Made by a program: the position numbers and the translations under genes. The notes beneath the pieces were generated by a model, which saw only the letters and a program-made list of their open reading frames with translations, made no database searches and was not told the origin of the DNA. DNA of 64,000 nucleotides from Hemicordylus capensis (taxonomy: Eukaryota > Chordata > Lepidosauria > Squamata > Cordylidae): NCBI RefSeq assembly GCF_027244095.1, contig NC_069662.1, positions 142,866,294-142,930,293 of the forward strand, written 5' to 3'. How positions within the stretch are numbered: position 1 is the stretch's first letter; every line of letters starts with the position of its first letter. Below, one piece after another: positions 49,201 through 61,084 of the stretch.

Positions 49201-52200
49201 AGTTGCCATCTGACTTCCCTTACAGCATTGAGGAGGGATAAATCTCAGAAGTGTGGCTATGTCTAGAACAATTAACTGCACTGATCATATATTGTTACCA
49301 GTTGTAACTGTGTGTGTCTGTGCCTAATTGGAAGAACCCAGTCCAGCAGCACAGTACCATACAGGTCAGCCAGGAGCTTTTTCAGACAGCAGGGTTTACT
49401 TTGAGTTTGGGGCATAACGGATACTTCGATGCAAAAAGAGGATTATTTTTTTTTACCCTGGACATAAATCGGGTTAGGTTCCAATCTAGAGGGGGAACCC
49501 AAATTGTGTGTGAAGTTCTCTCTGAAATTTTACATGAACTTTGGGGTAAATCTGGCCGATACATGAATGCACACTCACTCTCCAAAAGTAAAGTTGTGGT
49601 AAAGTCACCATCTGAAAAAGCTCCAGTTTATTCCACTTGATACAGATATATTTCTGTGGATAATCTCAGATGTGTGCCTGCATTGGGTGGGGAATGAGCT
49701 GAAACTTGATACTGCATCCAACCCCATCCAGTAGCACACTATGATAGTAAGTGCAAGCCATAATGTTCAGTTGACATTGGCCATCAGGCAACCAGACATT
49801 TACACCTGATAGCAAGTGGACTCCCTAGAGCAAGAAGAGACAAATCTTCACACTCCAGTTGCTGAACTACAACTCCCATTATGCCTTCTGGAGAGGGGGG
49901 CAGGGAACATGTGGGCTTCATGATGTCCATGAATTCAGCTGCCAGTTATACTGGTTTGGTGCAAAATTAGGCTAATTACTTTAAACAAACAAACAAACAA
50001 ACAAAAACTTCTTGGTGACAGCTTTAACCAGCCAAGGTCTATTCAGCTTCTTAACTCTGTGAAGTGAGAACAATTTCCCCTCTTCCTCCTCCCCATAAAA
50101 GGACTGTTTGTAGATAAAATGGTTCTGGTGGGATAAGCAATATGTGGCCTCGTAGTGAAGTAGCAGTGAAGTAGCATGTTTGAAGCTGCAGCAATTTATG
50201 TATTTTTAATCCTCTATACCAAAGTCTGCACTGCAAAGGGAAAAAGATTGTTCCCTTTCCAAAAACAAGACAGGAGAGGCTTCTATTTCATCAGCCTGAT
50301 TTGGAAATATCTAGGAGTGGTTGGCACAGTGGGAGTGGCTATTAGGGAAGTGCACGGAACCGGCGGGGTGTGTGTGTGGCTCGAAGGCGGGGGGTACCTT
50401 TAATGGCGGGGGAAGCGTGTTCTTACCCTTCCCATTGCATTTCCCCTGCCGGCGCTGCAATTTAAAAGGGTTTGGCAGGGCGGCAGCCTTGTCGGACTAG
50501 AAGTACCCGGCGTGCGTGTGTATGTTGGGCACGTGCGCACGTTGCACTCTCTCGTGCGCCCATTGAGCACACACACAACACGCCCGCACACGCGCTGGGT
50601 ACTTTGGTCTGACAAGGCAACGGGGTGTCAGGGAGGTATGCTGCCAGCCCGCCAGACCCATTTGAATTGTAGCACTGGTGGTGGAAACGGGGTGTGTGTA
50701 AAAGCACCCTCCCCCACCCTTAAAGGTATCTCTCCCCCCCCCCTGCCTTCGAACCAACCAAACCACCGGTCATTCAAGCCTCTTTGGAGGCCTGTAAAAG
50801 GGCCTCCAAACTGGTTCGTGCACATCCCTAGTGGCTGTAACAAGGGAAGTAGGTGGAAAACCTTTGGAACCAAATTGCAATGTCCTGAATGGCTCCTTTT
50901 TGGCACACCTATGAGGCTCATGAGGAAAAGAGAGGAAAAGAAGCAGTGAGTAGGCTAGGTTACTTGGACGAGTAAAGAGGTGACCCACAGGAGGAGAAAC
51001 ACAGCTGGGATTGTGAGAAAGCAGTTGTCAAAAGTTGGAAATTTAGGCCTAGTTATGTGCACTCTTCAGCTCTTGGCTAAAGGGAGGTTTTTCTTTGTGT
51101 TTCTGTAGGAGAAGCTAATTAGTTGCCATTTTGTGTCTTGGAGACTTTACTGATATTTAGGTTTTTCTGAAAAGCATCTATTGTGGAAATGGGAATCATG
51201 CAACCTTAGTCTGGCTGTCGGCCCTTTTGTTTCTTGTGCCTGTCCACCACACCTCCTAATGACTCAGAGCAGGGCTTCCATAGCACATTTAAAGCATGGG
51301 CAGGTTCATAAGGGAGTAGGTGGTTCTTAAGGTAGCCATATCCTAGGCCATGAAAGATAGGCCATCCAAACACTCCACATACAGGAAGGCCTTGATATCC
51401 ACAGATTCATTATCTGCAGATTCATGTATCTGTGGTCGGGTAAAAGACACCTGACCTCAGCATGTGTGGCGGTATGGGAGGAGTACATTGACCTTGCATA
51501 GCCACAGGTTAGGCATGGCCGGAAATGACCACGGAGGTAATTTCCAGCCACCATTTTGTGTTTTGGAGCCTCAAAATGGCTCCGTTAAAGAATAACATGG
51601 TGATTTTGGGCTGATTTGGGAGCATTCTGGGGCACAGCACAACTCAGGGAGAGCAGCAAAGCATGGTAGGGAGCTTCCCTCCGCATTTGCCCCCTAAATT
51701 TTGCTGATTTTCAGCAATTTTTGATCATTTTCTCGATGACCGGGAACATAACTCCCACAATCCCATAGGCCCTAATTACTTGATATTCACGGTTTCCGAA
51801 TCTGCAGTTACATCCAGAAACGGAACCCCCACAAATATCAAGGTCTTCCTGTATATCATGGAGATGACTTTTGTTTCTCCTGTAAATCATTTACATCAGT
51901 GACCAAGTTCTAATGCTATGAATGAGAGAGAAACAAGTTCTTACTCCATGCCGTCTCTGCACTGCTCACTTTTGTAAATCTGCCCTGTCTGGCAGATGCC
52001 CCAGACCAGAGCCAGTGCAGAATTTTTCCTCTGCCTTTTTAATCTCTGTCAAAGCAAATGTTAGAATTTCCTGGTGAGTAATTGTAGGCTTACATTTTTA
52101 TAGTTAATTTCAACTGTGAGATACTTAACTCCAAATTATTTGCTGTTGTAATATGGAACAAGCAAATAAGTACTAGAATTGTGGTGTCCCAGTTATTTTT

Positions 52201-55200
52201 CCCACTGTGCTGGTCAAGGTGTCTTGAGAATGCATGATTTGCTTACCTATTCCTCTCCCATCCCGCTTCATTTTAGGGAGGTGCAGGCAAGCCAACGCTC
52301 CATAGCTGTAATTGCCGAAATGATCCATACAGCTACTCTAGTTCATGATGATGTCATCGATGATGCAAATTCACGAAGAGGAAAACTGACAGTTAATCAA
52401 ATCTGGGGGGAAAGGAAGGTGAGTGTGTCTGTGTGCAATAATTCTTCCGTATTTGGGGGCTGCTGACATAAGAAGCTGCAAATATGGAGCCCTAATTCTT
52501 GATTTTGAAGAATAAGGATTGGACAGATTAATGCAGTGTGATCTCCGATGTGAAGACTTAAGGCTATGGAGGCAGAGCAGGAGTGGTGTTGGGAAGGTCA
52601 GGTATGATCCTGATCTCCTACTACACATAGCGTTTCTTTCTCATAGGCTGAGCTGTGTGTGAGCAGAACATTGATTTTGCCGAGCGAGGTTCCTGTATTA
52701 ATGTGTGTTTGTGTTCATGTGCTGAAGATCGAAAAAGCTTTTATCCTTCCATGAGAGTGCTGGCATTTTAAAGTATTTCAGTCTGCCTAATAAACATGCT
52801 AGATGCTTTGCTTCCTTAGCTCGGGGGGAAAAACCCCCAAAATAAAATCTGTAAAAATGTCCAGAAGCATTCAGAAAAACATCTTACTCATTACATGAGT
52901 AAGCTGTTTTTCAGGATGCTTTTGGAAGTCCCTTCAGCGAATACTAGAGAAGGAAAGGCCTATTCTCCTAGCACATTTTGAAGCTTGCCCATGAGTACAA
53001 GGAGAGCTGGTCTTGTAGAAAGCACAAATTGCCCCCTTTGCTAAGCAGGGTTCACCCAGGTTGGTATTAGTATGGGTGACTACAGACCACTGCGTGCTGC
53101 AAGATATTCCCCTCAGGAGATGGAGAGAGCATTCTCGGTGGTTGAGCACCTTCTTGCATGTAGAAGATCCCAGGTTCACTCCCTGGCATCTCCAGGTACG
53201 GCTGGGAGAGACGGTACGGCTTGAAACCTTGAAGAGCCACTGGCCGTCCGTGTAGACATTACTGAGCTAGCTAAACCAATGGTCTGACTCGATATAAGGC
53301 AGCTTCCTACGTTCCTATAAGGTAAGCCTGTTTGGTGGGGTGCCCCCCACCACTACACTAGTGTTGTATTTTGGGTTTGGCTGTAGGCTTGAGTAACTGG
53401 AAACTGTGGGGGTGGGGAGAGAGCACACAGGTAACTCCCTGGAACATTTATCATCTTTCTCTTTTATCTTAAATTCATGGAACATCACTTGCCCTTTCCT
53501 TGGGGCCAGCCGCCCCACCCATACCTCCTTTCTCTCCAGAATGCAGCTGTCCTAGCGCACACCACCACCCTGCTCATCTCCTAGTTTTACAGTCACTGCT
53601 CCCCACCTTGAGTCTGTGAAAGAGCAGAGCAGGGAAATGGATGGTTGCAAGTAAGAAGATGACATGGGTGGATGCTTCTGTATGTGTGAAGTAGAAGTAC
53701 TACTACTACTACTACTACTACTACTACCCGTACCCCAAGTCTCCCTGCAGTGTATTAGAAAGGGGGCATGTAATGGCTTACCAGCAGATTCCCACTAAAT
53801 GACATCATTGTTCCATTTGCCCTAATCGAACACTGGAGAGCCACGTGTACAGCTGCTGCTGTGATGTTCACTCAGACCTGTTTAACTTGGATACATCTGT
53901 TGGTGTGGATGGGTTTGTCAACTATAGCTGGATTGAAGTAATTGTGTTTCAAGACAAACTTTGCTAGGCTGATGAGTGACACCGCCTCAGTCCTGTCCCT
54001 TTAACTTATGTAAGGGAAAGGAACACAGCAGAAATCTTTTACCATGAGCCACTAACCACCACACTTGGCCTTTCAGCGGGTAGCAGTTCAGCTGACTTCC
54101 ATTTACACTGCTGGGGAAATCATTCAAGAAACCCAACGGGATACATGTACAGTGGGCGGGGGGCACCCAATAAAATTAATACTCTGAATTGAAAACATTA
54201 CATCTCTCTTAATGAAATGGAGAATCACAACTCAAATACTAGTGTTAAAAGCTGCAAAATACAGAAGGGCCTTCTTCTTCTAAGCAATTCCTTCTTTTCC
54301 AGGCAGTCCTAGCTGGTGACTTCATTCTTTCGGCAGCATCTTTAGCTTTAGCACGTATTGGAAACACAACCATTGTTTCAGTGTTAACACAGGTGATTGA
54401 AGATCTGGTGCGTGGTAAGGCTTTTCAACATACTTAGTAGTATCTGAGGCATTCTGTCATACATCTGGTTGCCTAGACATTGTGCATCTCTCTCTTTTTT
54501 TTTACAGGTGAATTTCTTCAATTGGGTTCCAAAGAAAATGAAAACGAGAGATTTGCTCACTACCTCGAGAAAACCTTTAAGAAGACAGCAAGTCTCATAG
54601 CAAACAGCTGTAAAGCAGTATGTACGTTCTGTCTTTGCTGCTGTTAATATACCATGCTGTACGGGTGGGAATCCTGGGACACTGGAACTGTGCCCTTATC
54701 ACAGCTGCCTCTTCTAGCTTTCACGCGAGAAGAGCTTTGCCTTTTGTTCCTCCCAGATTTGGCACTAAAAGTAGCCATGTGCCTCCAGTACTCAAAAGGG
54801 GTGAAGCCATCCCGTTACTGTGCCCCCTTTGCCTACATCTCAGTGTAAAGAAAAATTGTTGGGAGAGGAGATCTAAAAGCTATGCCACTATTCAGCACTG
54901 CAGAGGTTGCCCAAAAGAGTTACGCCTGGTTATTGCTTTCTATGTTGCCCACCCTGTCCAGATTGTAAGCTTCAAAGTTCCTGCTTATCTTTGGAAGAAT
55001 GCCTATCTGAATCCTTGAATAGTATATTACCAGAGTCCTAGTGCATGTAAAAAGAAGCTTTCTCTGTAACAGGAAATCCCAGATGTTGTTGACTACAATT
55101 CCCAAAATCCTCAGCTGCAGTGGCTTTTGGCTGGGAATGTAACATTTGAGATTCCCTGTTACCAGGAACAAATGGTGTAAAGTTGAGTTTTTAATCCTGG

Positions 55201-58200
55201 TTTGGCTCTTCAGCTTCTATTGTGGTATTTAAATGGTTGGTTTCTGTTACTTGCAGACATGCGCCTTTGTGTTTCTGCTTTTATTTCAGTAAAGATCTGG
55301 AATACATAAGATTTCTTAGTTCCATCCACTAGCATCTCCCTAACCATCCTGCTAGGTTTGTCTTGTGTAAAGTGACACCCATAGGATCACTACCCCCACC
55401 ACCCAAATGTCACCTATACACTGGGATCTGAACTAAACAAAGTGGTTAAGGGATTGGATCACCTTTCCTATGAAGAAAGATGAAAGTGTTTGTGGATTTT
55501 TAGTATTTTGTCCTTTGAACAAAGAGGTTCAAGATGCGGGTTCAAAGGCAGCATGCCACAAATTACCAATTGCTGGGGCACAACAGTGGGAGACGAGCAC
55601 TTATTGCCTTTAGGCCCTGATTGTAGCATTGGTGAATGTTTCTTTTGTTTGATGCATATGTTGAACACTTTCTTTAACAAATACCAAGGAAGTAGATTTC
55701 ACAAGCTGTCAATTGTGTACATTTGTAGCTGTAAACTGGGCTGTAAATGAGCCAAAACAGTTCACTTTGAAAATGGAATCTAACTCTCTGCTAGTTACCT
55801 ATTTTAAGAATATTGATCTAATAGGAATGGTAATTTCTGTACAGTTAAACAGGATTGAATGAGACTAACCTTATTTGGAGAGCTGGTAGTTCAGACATAC
55901 AGAGATGTAAGTGCGTGATGCCAAGGATGACTTGAGCAAACCCAATAAGATGTGCCAGGTCCCAAGGCTACCATAATATTGGCAAAGGCAGGGTTACATC
56001 CATTTATAGTGCAAGTCGCCCCAGAGGGTGAGCCATGAGATTGATTGTGGATCAAAGACCTCTAGCGGAACTACTGTGGTAAGCTGTTGTCAGACTAGAT
56101 TAGGGGTGCACAACCTATGCCATCCTGCAGATGCTGGACTACAACTTCTGTCATCTCTGGCTATTGGCCACTTTGGCTAGAGATGATGGGAGCTGTAGTC
56201 CAACATCTGCAGGAGGGCATACGTTGTGCAGCCCTGGACTAGATGGGTCTTTGATCCAGCAGGGCACTCGTGTTCTAGGCTGGATGAAAGGATGTCCACC
56301 ATATTTCTTCACACAATCAACTTTGTAGAAAGTATTGGGCATGACATTATTTTGAATATTGTTCTGAATAGTTCTTGAACATTAAGATACAAATTTTCAT
56401 TTTCATCTGATTAATCTGGTGTTGTGGTATCTCTAGCATGTTTGCTGTAAGATGACTTTGGAGAGTGTTTCTGTGTTTGGGATTTAGCATGGTGAACAAG
56501 CTGTCAGAATACTCTGGTATTTTAAGAGATTGTGATTCACTACATCTTGGGTCAGCTTGCATTTCGAGGATCTTCCAAGATCAGACCACAGCTCCAAAAA
56601 AAAAGAGCCACTTGTAACAACTTCACAGTATAGAAAATGGTTGCATGGCTTCACTCCATAGACTGAGTTCATGTGAAACAATCCTTAATTTGACAAAGTT
56701 CCCTGCAGATTGACCAACATGCAGACTCAGGGTTGCGTGCAAGGAGCACTTCCACTCATGCATGGAGGGGTGGGGTGATTTTTTGGTGATCCCCTCCCCT
56801 CTGCAGCCACCTGTGTCTCCAAGAAACAAGTTGAAAGGGTCCCAAAATCCCTTCAGGAAGCACAGGTGGCTGCAGAGGAAAGGGAGGAATTGCTCAAAAT
56901 CACCCCTCTCATTTGCAAGCACAAGTTCTCCCTGCACGCAGCTCTTAGTCTGAATGTTGGCTATTGTGTTTTGTGAAAGCTGTTGCCCTGTTAAATGCAA
57001 AAGAACATGTTTGTGGATTTCACTGTGATTGCAGGGACCAGAGTTGTGATTTTTGGCCCAGTACCTCCAAATAGGTGGTCAAGTAGCACACATTTGCGTA
57101 TCCTGCTTACCATGATCAGATTGATTCCTTAGTACTGGATTGTTAGCAAATTAGGCAGCCGATTTGCTACCATTGTGTTGCATCTTCTTGTCTCCAACCT
57201 CTGTCTTTGCAATATGATGTGCAGCTACAATAAATATTTAATACAGCCCATCTATATTCAGAGTTTAAATATATTATTTAATACTGCAGTTCTGCTAGGT
57301 CTTGTGTTCTCTAATAGGTCTCGTTTTGCACGTGCCTGGGTGTATAAACAGGGAGTGGGGGTGGTCAGGAATGCAGTGAATGAGGCCAATCTCACTGCTC
57401 TCCCTTCAGATCTTCACTACAAATGCACTGCATATACATACAGCGGGTGCTAACGAGATATTTCTTTGTTTCCATATCAGGTTTCCATCCTGGCCTGCCC
57501 TGATCCTAAAGTTCATGAGATTGCATATCAATATGGAAAAAACGTTGGGATAGCATTTCAGGTAATGCATATGGATACAGCTGAAGAACAAATGTTAAAC
57601 GGGTTTCTGCAACAAACTGGAGACTAGATCAAAATATGAGGAACAAATCTATCCTTTAATTAGATTCTCATTAAAAAGAATTTCTCTTGTATGCTGCTGT
57701 AAATAGTGTGTTTGTTTCTGTTTTTCAGTTAATAGATGATGTGCTGGATTTTTCTTCATGTTCTGATCAGCTGGGGAAGCCAACATCGGCAGACCTTAAG
57801 CTTGGAATAGCCACGGGGCCAGTCTTATTTGCTTGTCAGCAGGTAAGATGCTGTCTCTCTTCTGCCTCATCCCCAGTAACGGTGCATATGGTTAATGGAG
57901 AAAATGCTACACTGAATTTGAAGAATGTTGTGCAAATGCTGGGCTGGGGGGGGAGGGGTGCTCCATTGTACACAGATCTCTCTCTCGCGCGCAGTAGCTA
58001 CTGAAGTGATGAGATCCCAGCTCAGTAGTAGAACATCTGCTCTGTATGTAGAAAGCCCTAGGTTCAGTCTCTGGCCTCTCAGATAGGGCTGGGGAAGACT
58101 TCTGCCTAAGACCCTGGAGAGCTGCTGCACAACTTCAGTCCTCTTGCCGATGTTGGGCTACAATCCCATCATCACTTTCGGCCACTATGACGAGGGAAGA

Positions 58201-60652
58201 TGGGAGCTGTAGTCCCCAAACTGCTGGAGTGCTAAAGTTGTGCAGCCCTACTGTACACAGTCAGTGCTGAGCTAGGTGGACCAATGGCCTGACTTAGTAT
58301 AAGGCAGCTACTTGTGTTGTGTAGAATGTTGTTCCTACATAGAACACTTCTCACCAGTATTCCCTCTAACGTGGATTCCCAGATGATGATGACTACAACT
58401 CCCAGAGTCCCCAGCTATAATGGCTTTTGCTTGGGGATTCTGGGAGTTGTAGTCAACATCATCTGGGAATCCCTGTTAGAGGGAACACTGCTTCTCACCT
58501 TTTTTGCCCAGTACTAAATGCACACATGAGGAAGGATGCCATTTGTTCTAGTTAGCAGAATCCCCAATTTCAGAAATTGTAAGTAGAACAAGGAAGCACA
58601 TGTCGGTACGGGATAGTAGGAGAACAACTTGAGTATACCAGAGTGCCAAGAAAAAGCTTGACTAAACACAATAGCCTTGCTGGATCAGCCCCAAAACACT
58701 CTTGCCAACAGAGGCCAGAGAGATGCCTCTGGAAGCTCACAACCAGATGTGAAGGTAATGGCCATTTCTTTTTGTTTTATGCCCAGTAATTGGTAGCATC
58801 TGGGATCATCCAGTGTTGAGTTGCTCATGATCAGCTGATTTTATAAAGAGATTATCCCTAATTTGACAAGTATGTGTTTAATGCTTTCATTGATAGTTTG
58901 TGATCCACCCTGAGCCTTCAGTTAAATTAAGGCAGATTTTGGTTACATTTTTATAACGTAGGTGAGAGTTTTCTCTATGACCTGTCCATATGCAGTGTGG
59001 AGCCAGGATTAAATCCTGGCTTTGCACAGCACATTCTAGTCTCAGGAGCACACTTTGCCTCCTGCATGTGAGACTTGGCAGAAATCTGGTTAACAAAAAG
59101 CCAGAGTCACTAGTTATGTCCAGATCAGAATCTTATTCCGGTAAGAGTTTCAAAATAAACCAAGATCTGGACCTGGGGTTGTATTCAGAGCCTCGCACTA
59201 GAGAGACCAGGAGATGGTACATGAAGCTAGGATATAACCTTGGCTCTGTGACATGATTGTACGTGTGTAGTGTGTAAAATCTTGCATAAATGCTCAGCAG
59301 TATTAACTTGCTTTATACTACTGCTTTTTGAGGCACCATTAACCTACTTGTATTAATAAGCAATGTACTCTTAAGAAGCTGTGCTCCAGTGTTGCTTTTG
59401 GTGGGATAGAAAGCTTGTAGGTCAGGGAAAGCAGCATCTAACAGAAGAGAGGGAACTGAAGCCTTGAGTGTTTCTTGGAGAAAAAAACATTTCTTTCTCT
59501 CCCTCCCCCTTTCTCCTTCCCACTCAGTTTCCAGAAATTAATGCCATGATAATGAGGCGATTCAGTTTGCCTGGAGATGTCGAACGTGCTCGGGAATATG
59601 TATTGCAGGTAAGATGAGACTAGCATAATATACAGTAGCTCCTACATTTATTGTAGCTTGTTAACCAGTTGTATTCAGTGTAATACTTGGTTTAAAGGGT
59701 TTTATCTGGCTTTAGAATTTTTAGATGCCCTTTTAAGACAAGGGCCTATCCCTACAGGTTTCCTTTTAGTCCTTTTTGAAATCCTTAAGGGTTCTTGCCT
59801 TGGCTCTTAATAAGCTTGAAAAGGTAATGGAAGTCAGAGCAAATGCATAAGCCTTGCTGGATCAGACCTAAGGCCATCTAGACCAGCACCTTGTTTCACA
59901 CAGTGGCCCATCAGATACCCAGTCCGGACCAAGAGATAAAGGCACAACCCACAACCAAGAGATAAAGGCAAGCTGCCTCTCCTTCTCTGCATGTAAAGGG
60001 GAATCTGGCGAGGATAATGGGTGGGTGGTGAAGGCACCTTACCACCAGTGCCTCTGAACTCTAGACTGGGTCTGGCCTCATTTATGTGACCTCCATGCAT
60101 GCAGAGGCCATTTGCATGACACATTTGCTGGGAGCGCCGGACCAGGTCTAGAGTTTAGAGGAGCCTCCAGCGCTTGTGGTAAGGTGCTCTCTCACTGCCC
60201 ACTGCCCCCTTTCCCAAGCCACCATTAGAAGTATTTTAAAGGCAGGTTCCCCTTTGTTTGTAAAGGGATTCCTCTTTACAAGCATACCCCTCGAGCCGGC
60301 TTGTGGACCAGCAGTCTGGTTCAAATTTGAACTGAACCACCAGAATCTGTTCCATGCACACCCTTGTTAACTGTTAAGCTGCTAAACTGCAATTCTGAAA
60401 TGGCCCAAACATCTTAGATGAATGTTTTCAAAACTGTGACCATGGGGAAGAAAAGCACAGGTCCCCCCTCTTCTACTGCCTTTAAAGTTTCCTTGTACCT
60501 TTCCTCCCCAGAGTGATGGTGTACAACAAACAACCTACCTCGCCCAACGTTACTGCCACAAGGCAATGACAGAGATCAGCAAGCTCAGACCATCCCCTGA
60601 AAGAGATGCCCTCGTTCAGCTGGCTGAAATTGTACTTTCCCGAGACAAGTGA
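42706..60652 (+). CDS. PDSS1: Decaprenyl diphosphate synthase subunit 1 (trans-prenyltransferase), complete
   Basis: This is the catalytic subunit of the mitochondrial synthase that extends isoprenyl diphosphate from IPP units to make the coenzyme Q side chain, working with PDSS2. Exons: 42706..42852, 45678..45742, 48600..48720, 48841..48971, 52277..52418, 54303..54414, 54508..54617, 57481..57561, 57729..57842, 59528..59608, 60512..60652. All junctions are GT-AG and phases agree, giving 414 residues plus TGA (human 415). The start ATG sits in a strong Kozak context (ccaccATGG) and opens an Arg/Ala/Cys-rich mitochondrial presequence. GKGKAFRP (about 130-137) is the IPP-binding motif. The first aspartate-rich motif is HDDVIDD (178-184) and the second IDDVLD (305-310). 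The C-terminus reads SRDK. No defect is seen. Confidence 0.98.
43565..43765 (-). mobile_element. tRNA-derived SINE (MIR-like), minus strand, in PDSS1 intron 1
   Basis: The same family body is recognisable (aggttaggctgagagaga and gagtcacccagtgagtttca). The B-box region reads gagttcaaattccc on the minus strand. Confidence 0.75.
44641..44960 (-). mobile_element. MIR-like SINE inserted in an ATTTAAATC repeat
   Basis: The SINE occupies about 44690..44935 with an (ATT)n tail. It splits a gatttaaat-rich repeat, parts of which remain on both sides (44641..44690 and 44936..44960). The order shows the SINE is younger. Confidence 0.65.
45678..45742 (+). CDS. PDSS1: PDSS1 coding exon 2, variable presequence exon
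   Basis: This short 65-nt exon encodes [20 protein letters not shown] then W and a split Arg codon (CG|G). It has a clean acceptor (tgtgcag) and donor (gtaagt) and is the only phase-compatible bridge between exon 1 and the exon starting [10 protein letters not shown]. It corresponds to a longer, divergent stretch in the human protein and is the least conserved part of the gene. Confidence 0.85.
46085..46815. mobile_element. Large foldback element in PDSS1 intron 2
   Basis: Arms of roughly 280 bp, centred near 46490, pair imperfectly, for example cccctttacctttgaaaacgcc with its reverse near 46590, and ttgccctctaaagaaca near 46300 with the complement near 46665. It has no protein-coding signature and is a different family from the agggatgtgca elements. 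Confidence 0.7.
46800..47050 (+). repeat. Interspersed retroelement (tgatccagcagggct type)
   Basis: The end reads tggactagataggccttggg then tgatccagcagggctgttct, a common sauropsid retroelement 3' end. Related pieces are at about 56225..56275, 58670..58750 and, on the minus strand, 59840..59935. Confidence 0.65.
47051..48599. other. PDSS1 intron 2, right part, no feature recognised
   Basis: Mixed-composition sequence with no exon, SINE or palindrome recognised. Confidence 0.5.
49290..49660. repeat. Interspersed repeat, unclassified (shared with 26400..26900)
   Basis: The segments cagcagggtttactttgagt and ttttaccctggacataaat recur in the block near 26600. PDSS1 intron 4. Confidence 0.5.
49983..50007. 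repeat. (AAAC)n repeat
   Basis: About six units of AAAC in PDSS1 intron 4. Confidence 0.9.
50343..50832. mobile_element. hAT-like foldback MITE with 8-bp target duplication, PDSS1 intron 4
   Basis: It starts tagggaagtgcacggaacc and ends ggttcgtgcacatcccta. The flanks gtggctat and gtggctgt match at 7 of 8 positions, the duplication length of hAT transposons. The arms pair across a centre near 50553. Confidence 0.82.
51379..51853. mobile_element. Pogo/Tigger-like MITE with TA target, PDSS1 intron 4
   Basis: Inverted ends caggaaggccttgatat and atatcaaggtcttcctg are each flanked by TA. The subterminal gatatccacagattcatt motif resembles Tigger/pogo ends. No transposase is present. Confidence 0.75.
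52277..52418 (+). CDS. PDSS1: PDSS1 exon 5, first aspartate-rich motif
   Basis: This exon encodes [20 protein letters not shown] followed by [16 protein letters not shown], nearly identical to human PDSS1. The aspartates bind the Mg-diphosphate of the allylic substrate. Confidence 0.97.
52985..53322 (+). mobile_element. tRNA-type SINE, near full length, PDSS1 intron 5
   Basis: It runs from gagctggtcttgtagaaagc through caggttcactccctggcatc to gtctgactcgatataaggca and a gttcctat end. A good reference copy for the family in this window. Confidence 0.75.
53698..53728. repeat. (TAC)n trinucleotide repeat
   Basis: About ten TAC units in PDSS1 intron 5. Confidence 0.95.
55060..55172. mobile_element. 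Palindromic MITE, same family as 58355..58490
   Basis: The arms cctgtaacaggaaatcccag and attccctgttaccagg enclose gactacaattcccaaaat, a diverged copy. Confidence 0.7.
56105..56240. mobile_element. Palindromic MITE (gtagtccaacatctgca type)
   Basis: The arms gggtgcacaacctatgccat and gcatacgttgtgcagcccta pair, with ctggactacaacttctgtcat against gatgggagctgtagtccaac inside. Confidence 0.78.
56245..57480. other. PDSS1 intron 7, right part, no gene
   Basis: Only a short retroelement tail at the left edge is recognised; the rest appears to be unique intron. Confidence 0.5.
57729..57842 (+). CDS. PDSS1: PDSS1 exon 9, second aspartate-rich motif
   Basis: This exon encodes [20 protein letters not shown] and then [18 protein letters not shown]. 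The aspartate-rich motif binds the isopentenyl diphosphate and metal. It is bounded by tttttcag and gtaaga. Confidence 0.97.
58000..58315 (+). mobile_element. tRNA-type SINE 3' part interrupted by a foldback MITE
   Basis: SINE sequence (aggttcagtctctggcctct, then tggcctgacttagtataagg) is interrupted at about 58123..58257 by a palindromic element of the ctacaactcccatcat type. Confidence 0.7.
58123..58257. mobile_element. Palindromic MITE nested in a SINE
   Basis: Inverted ends tgcacaacttcag and taaagttgtgca surround the ctacaatcccatcatc core. It interrupts the SINE at 58000..58315, so it is younger than it. Confidence 0.75.
58347..58498. mobile_element. 136-bp palindromic MITE with perfect 8-bp target duplication
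   Basis: The element 58355..58490 starts cagtattccctctaac and ends gttagagggaacactg. The octamer cttctcac flanks both sides exactly. The arms carry gactacaactcccaga and its complement. Fresh-looking hAT-type insertion. Confidence 0.88.
59975..60365. mobile_element. Foldback MITE, right end of the agggatgtgca-like family
   Basis: Inverted segments around aaggcaccttaccaccagtg and cgcttgtggtaaggtgct pair, and ctctagactgggtctggc pairs with gccggaccaggtctagag. The right end ttccatgcacaccct is a decayed version of the family terminus. PDSS1 last intron. Confidence 0.6.
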
Positions 60653-60985
60653 CACAGTTCCATCTACTCATTCTGGCAGCTATTACCAGACTGTGCCTAA
60701 AACTACACTTCAGAACATCTTGGTCTGCTTCCAGTGCAGTTAAGATTTTTTTTTTTAAAGAAATCATCCTTTCCCCCACCTCTGAAATAAATTAACTTGT
60801 TTATGAAGTAAAACATTATTGAAGGAAGCCATACAAAATGCTGAAGCAAGACCAGTCTGTTTAAAGTGGTACCAATGCCTTGTGACTACTTTGAGTGAAG
60901 GGATTTCTTGTTTTAGGTGGGCATTGTTTACATTGTTCAATATTGACACCCAAGGCCACAATGAGAATAAATACAATCAATGTGT
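60653..60985 (+). promoter_or_regulatory. PDSS1: PDSS1 3' UTR with two AATAAA signals
   Basis: AATAAA hexamers occur at 60786 and 60966. The first gives a UTR of about 150 nt and the second about 330 nt. No coding is seen here. Confidence 0.7.
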
Positions 60986-61084
60986 TGAAATCATTTCTGC
61001 AGTTTAGTATGTTGGCTCTGTGGTAGTGCTATCACAAATTGCTTGTGAGATCTAATTGCCTCTTACTTAGAATTGCAGCATACC

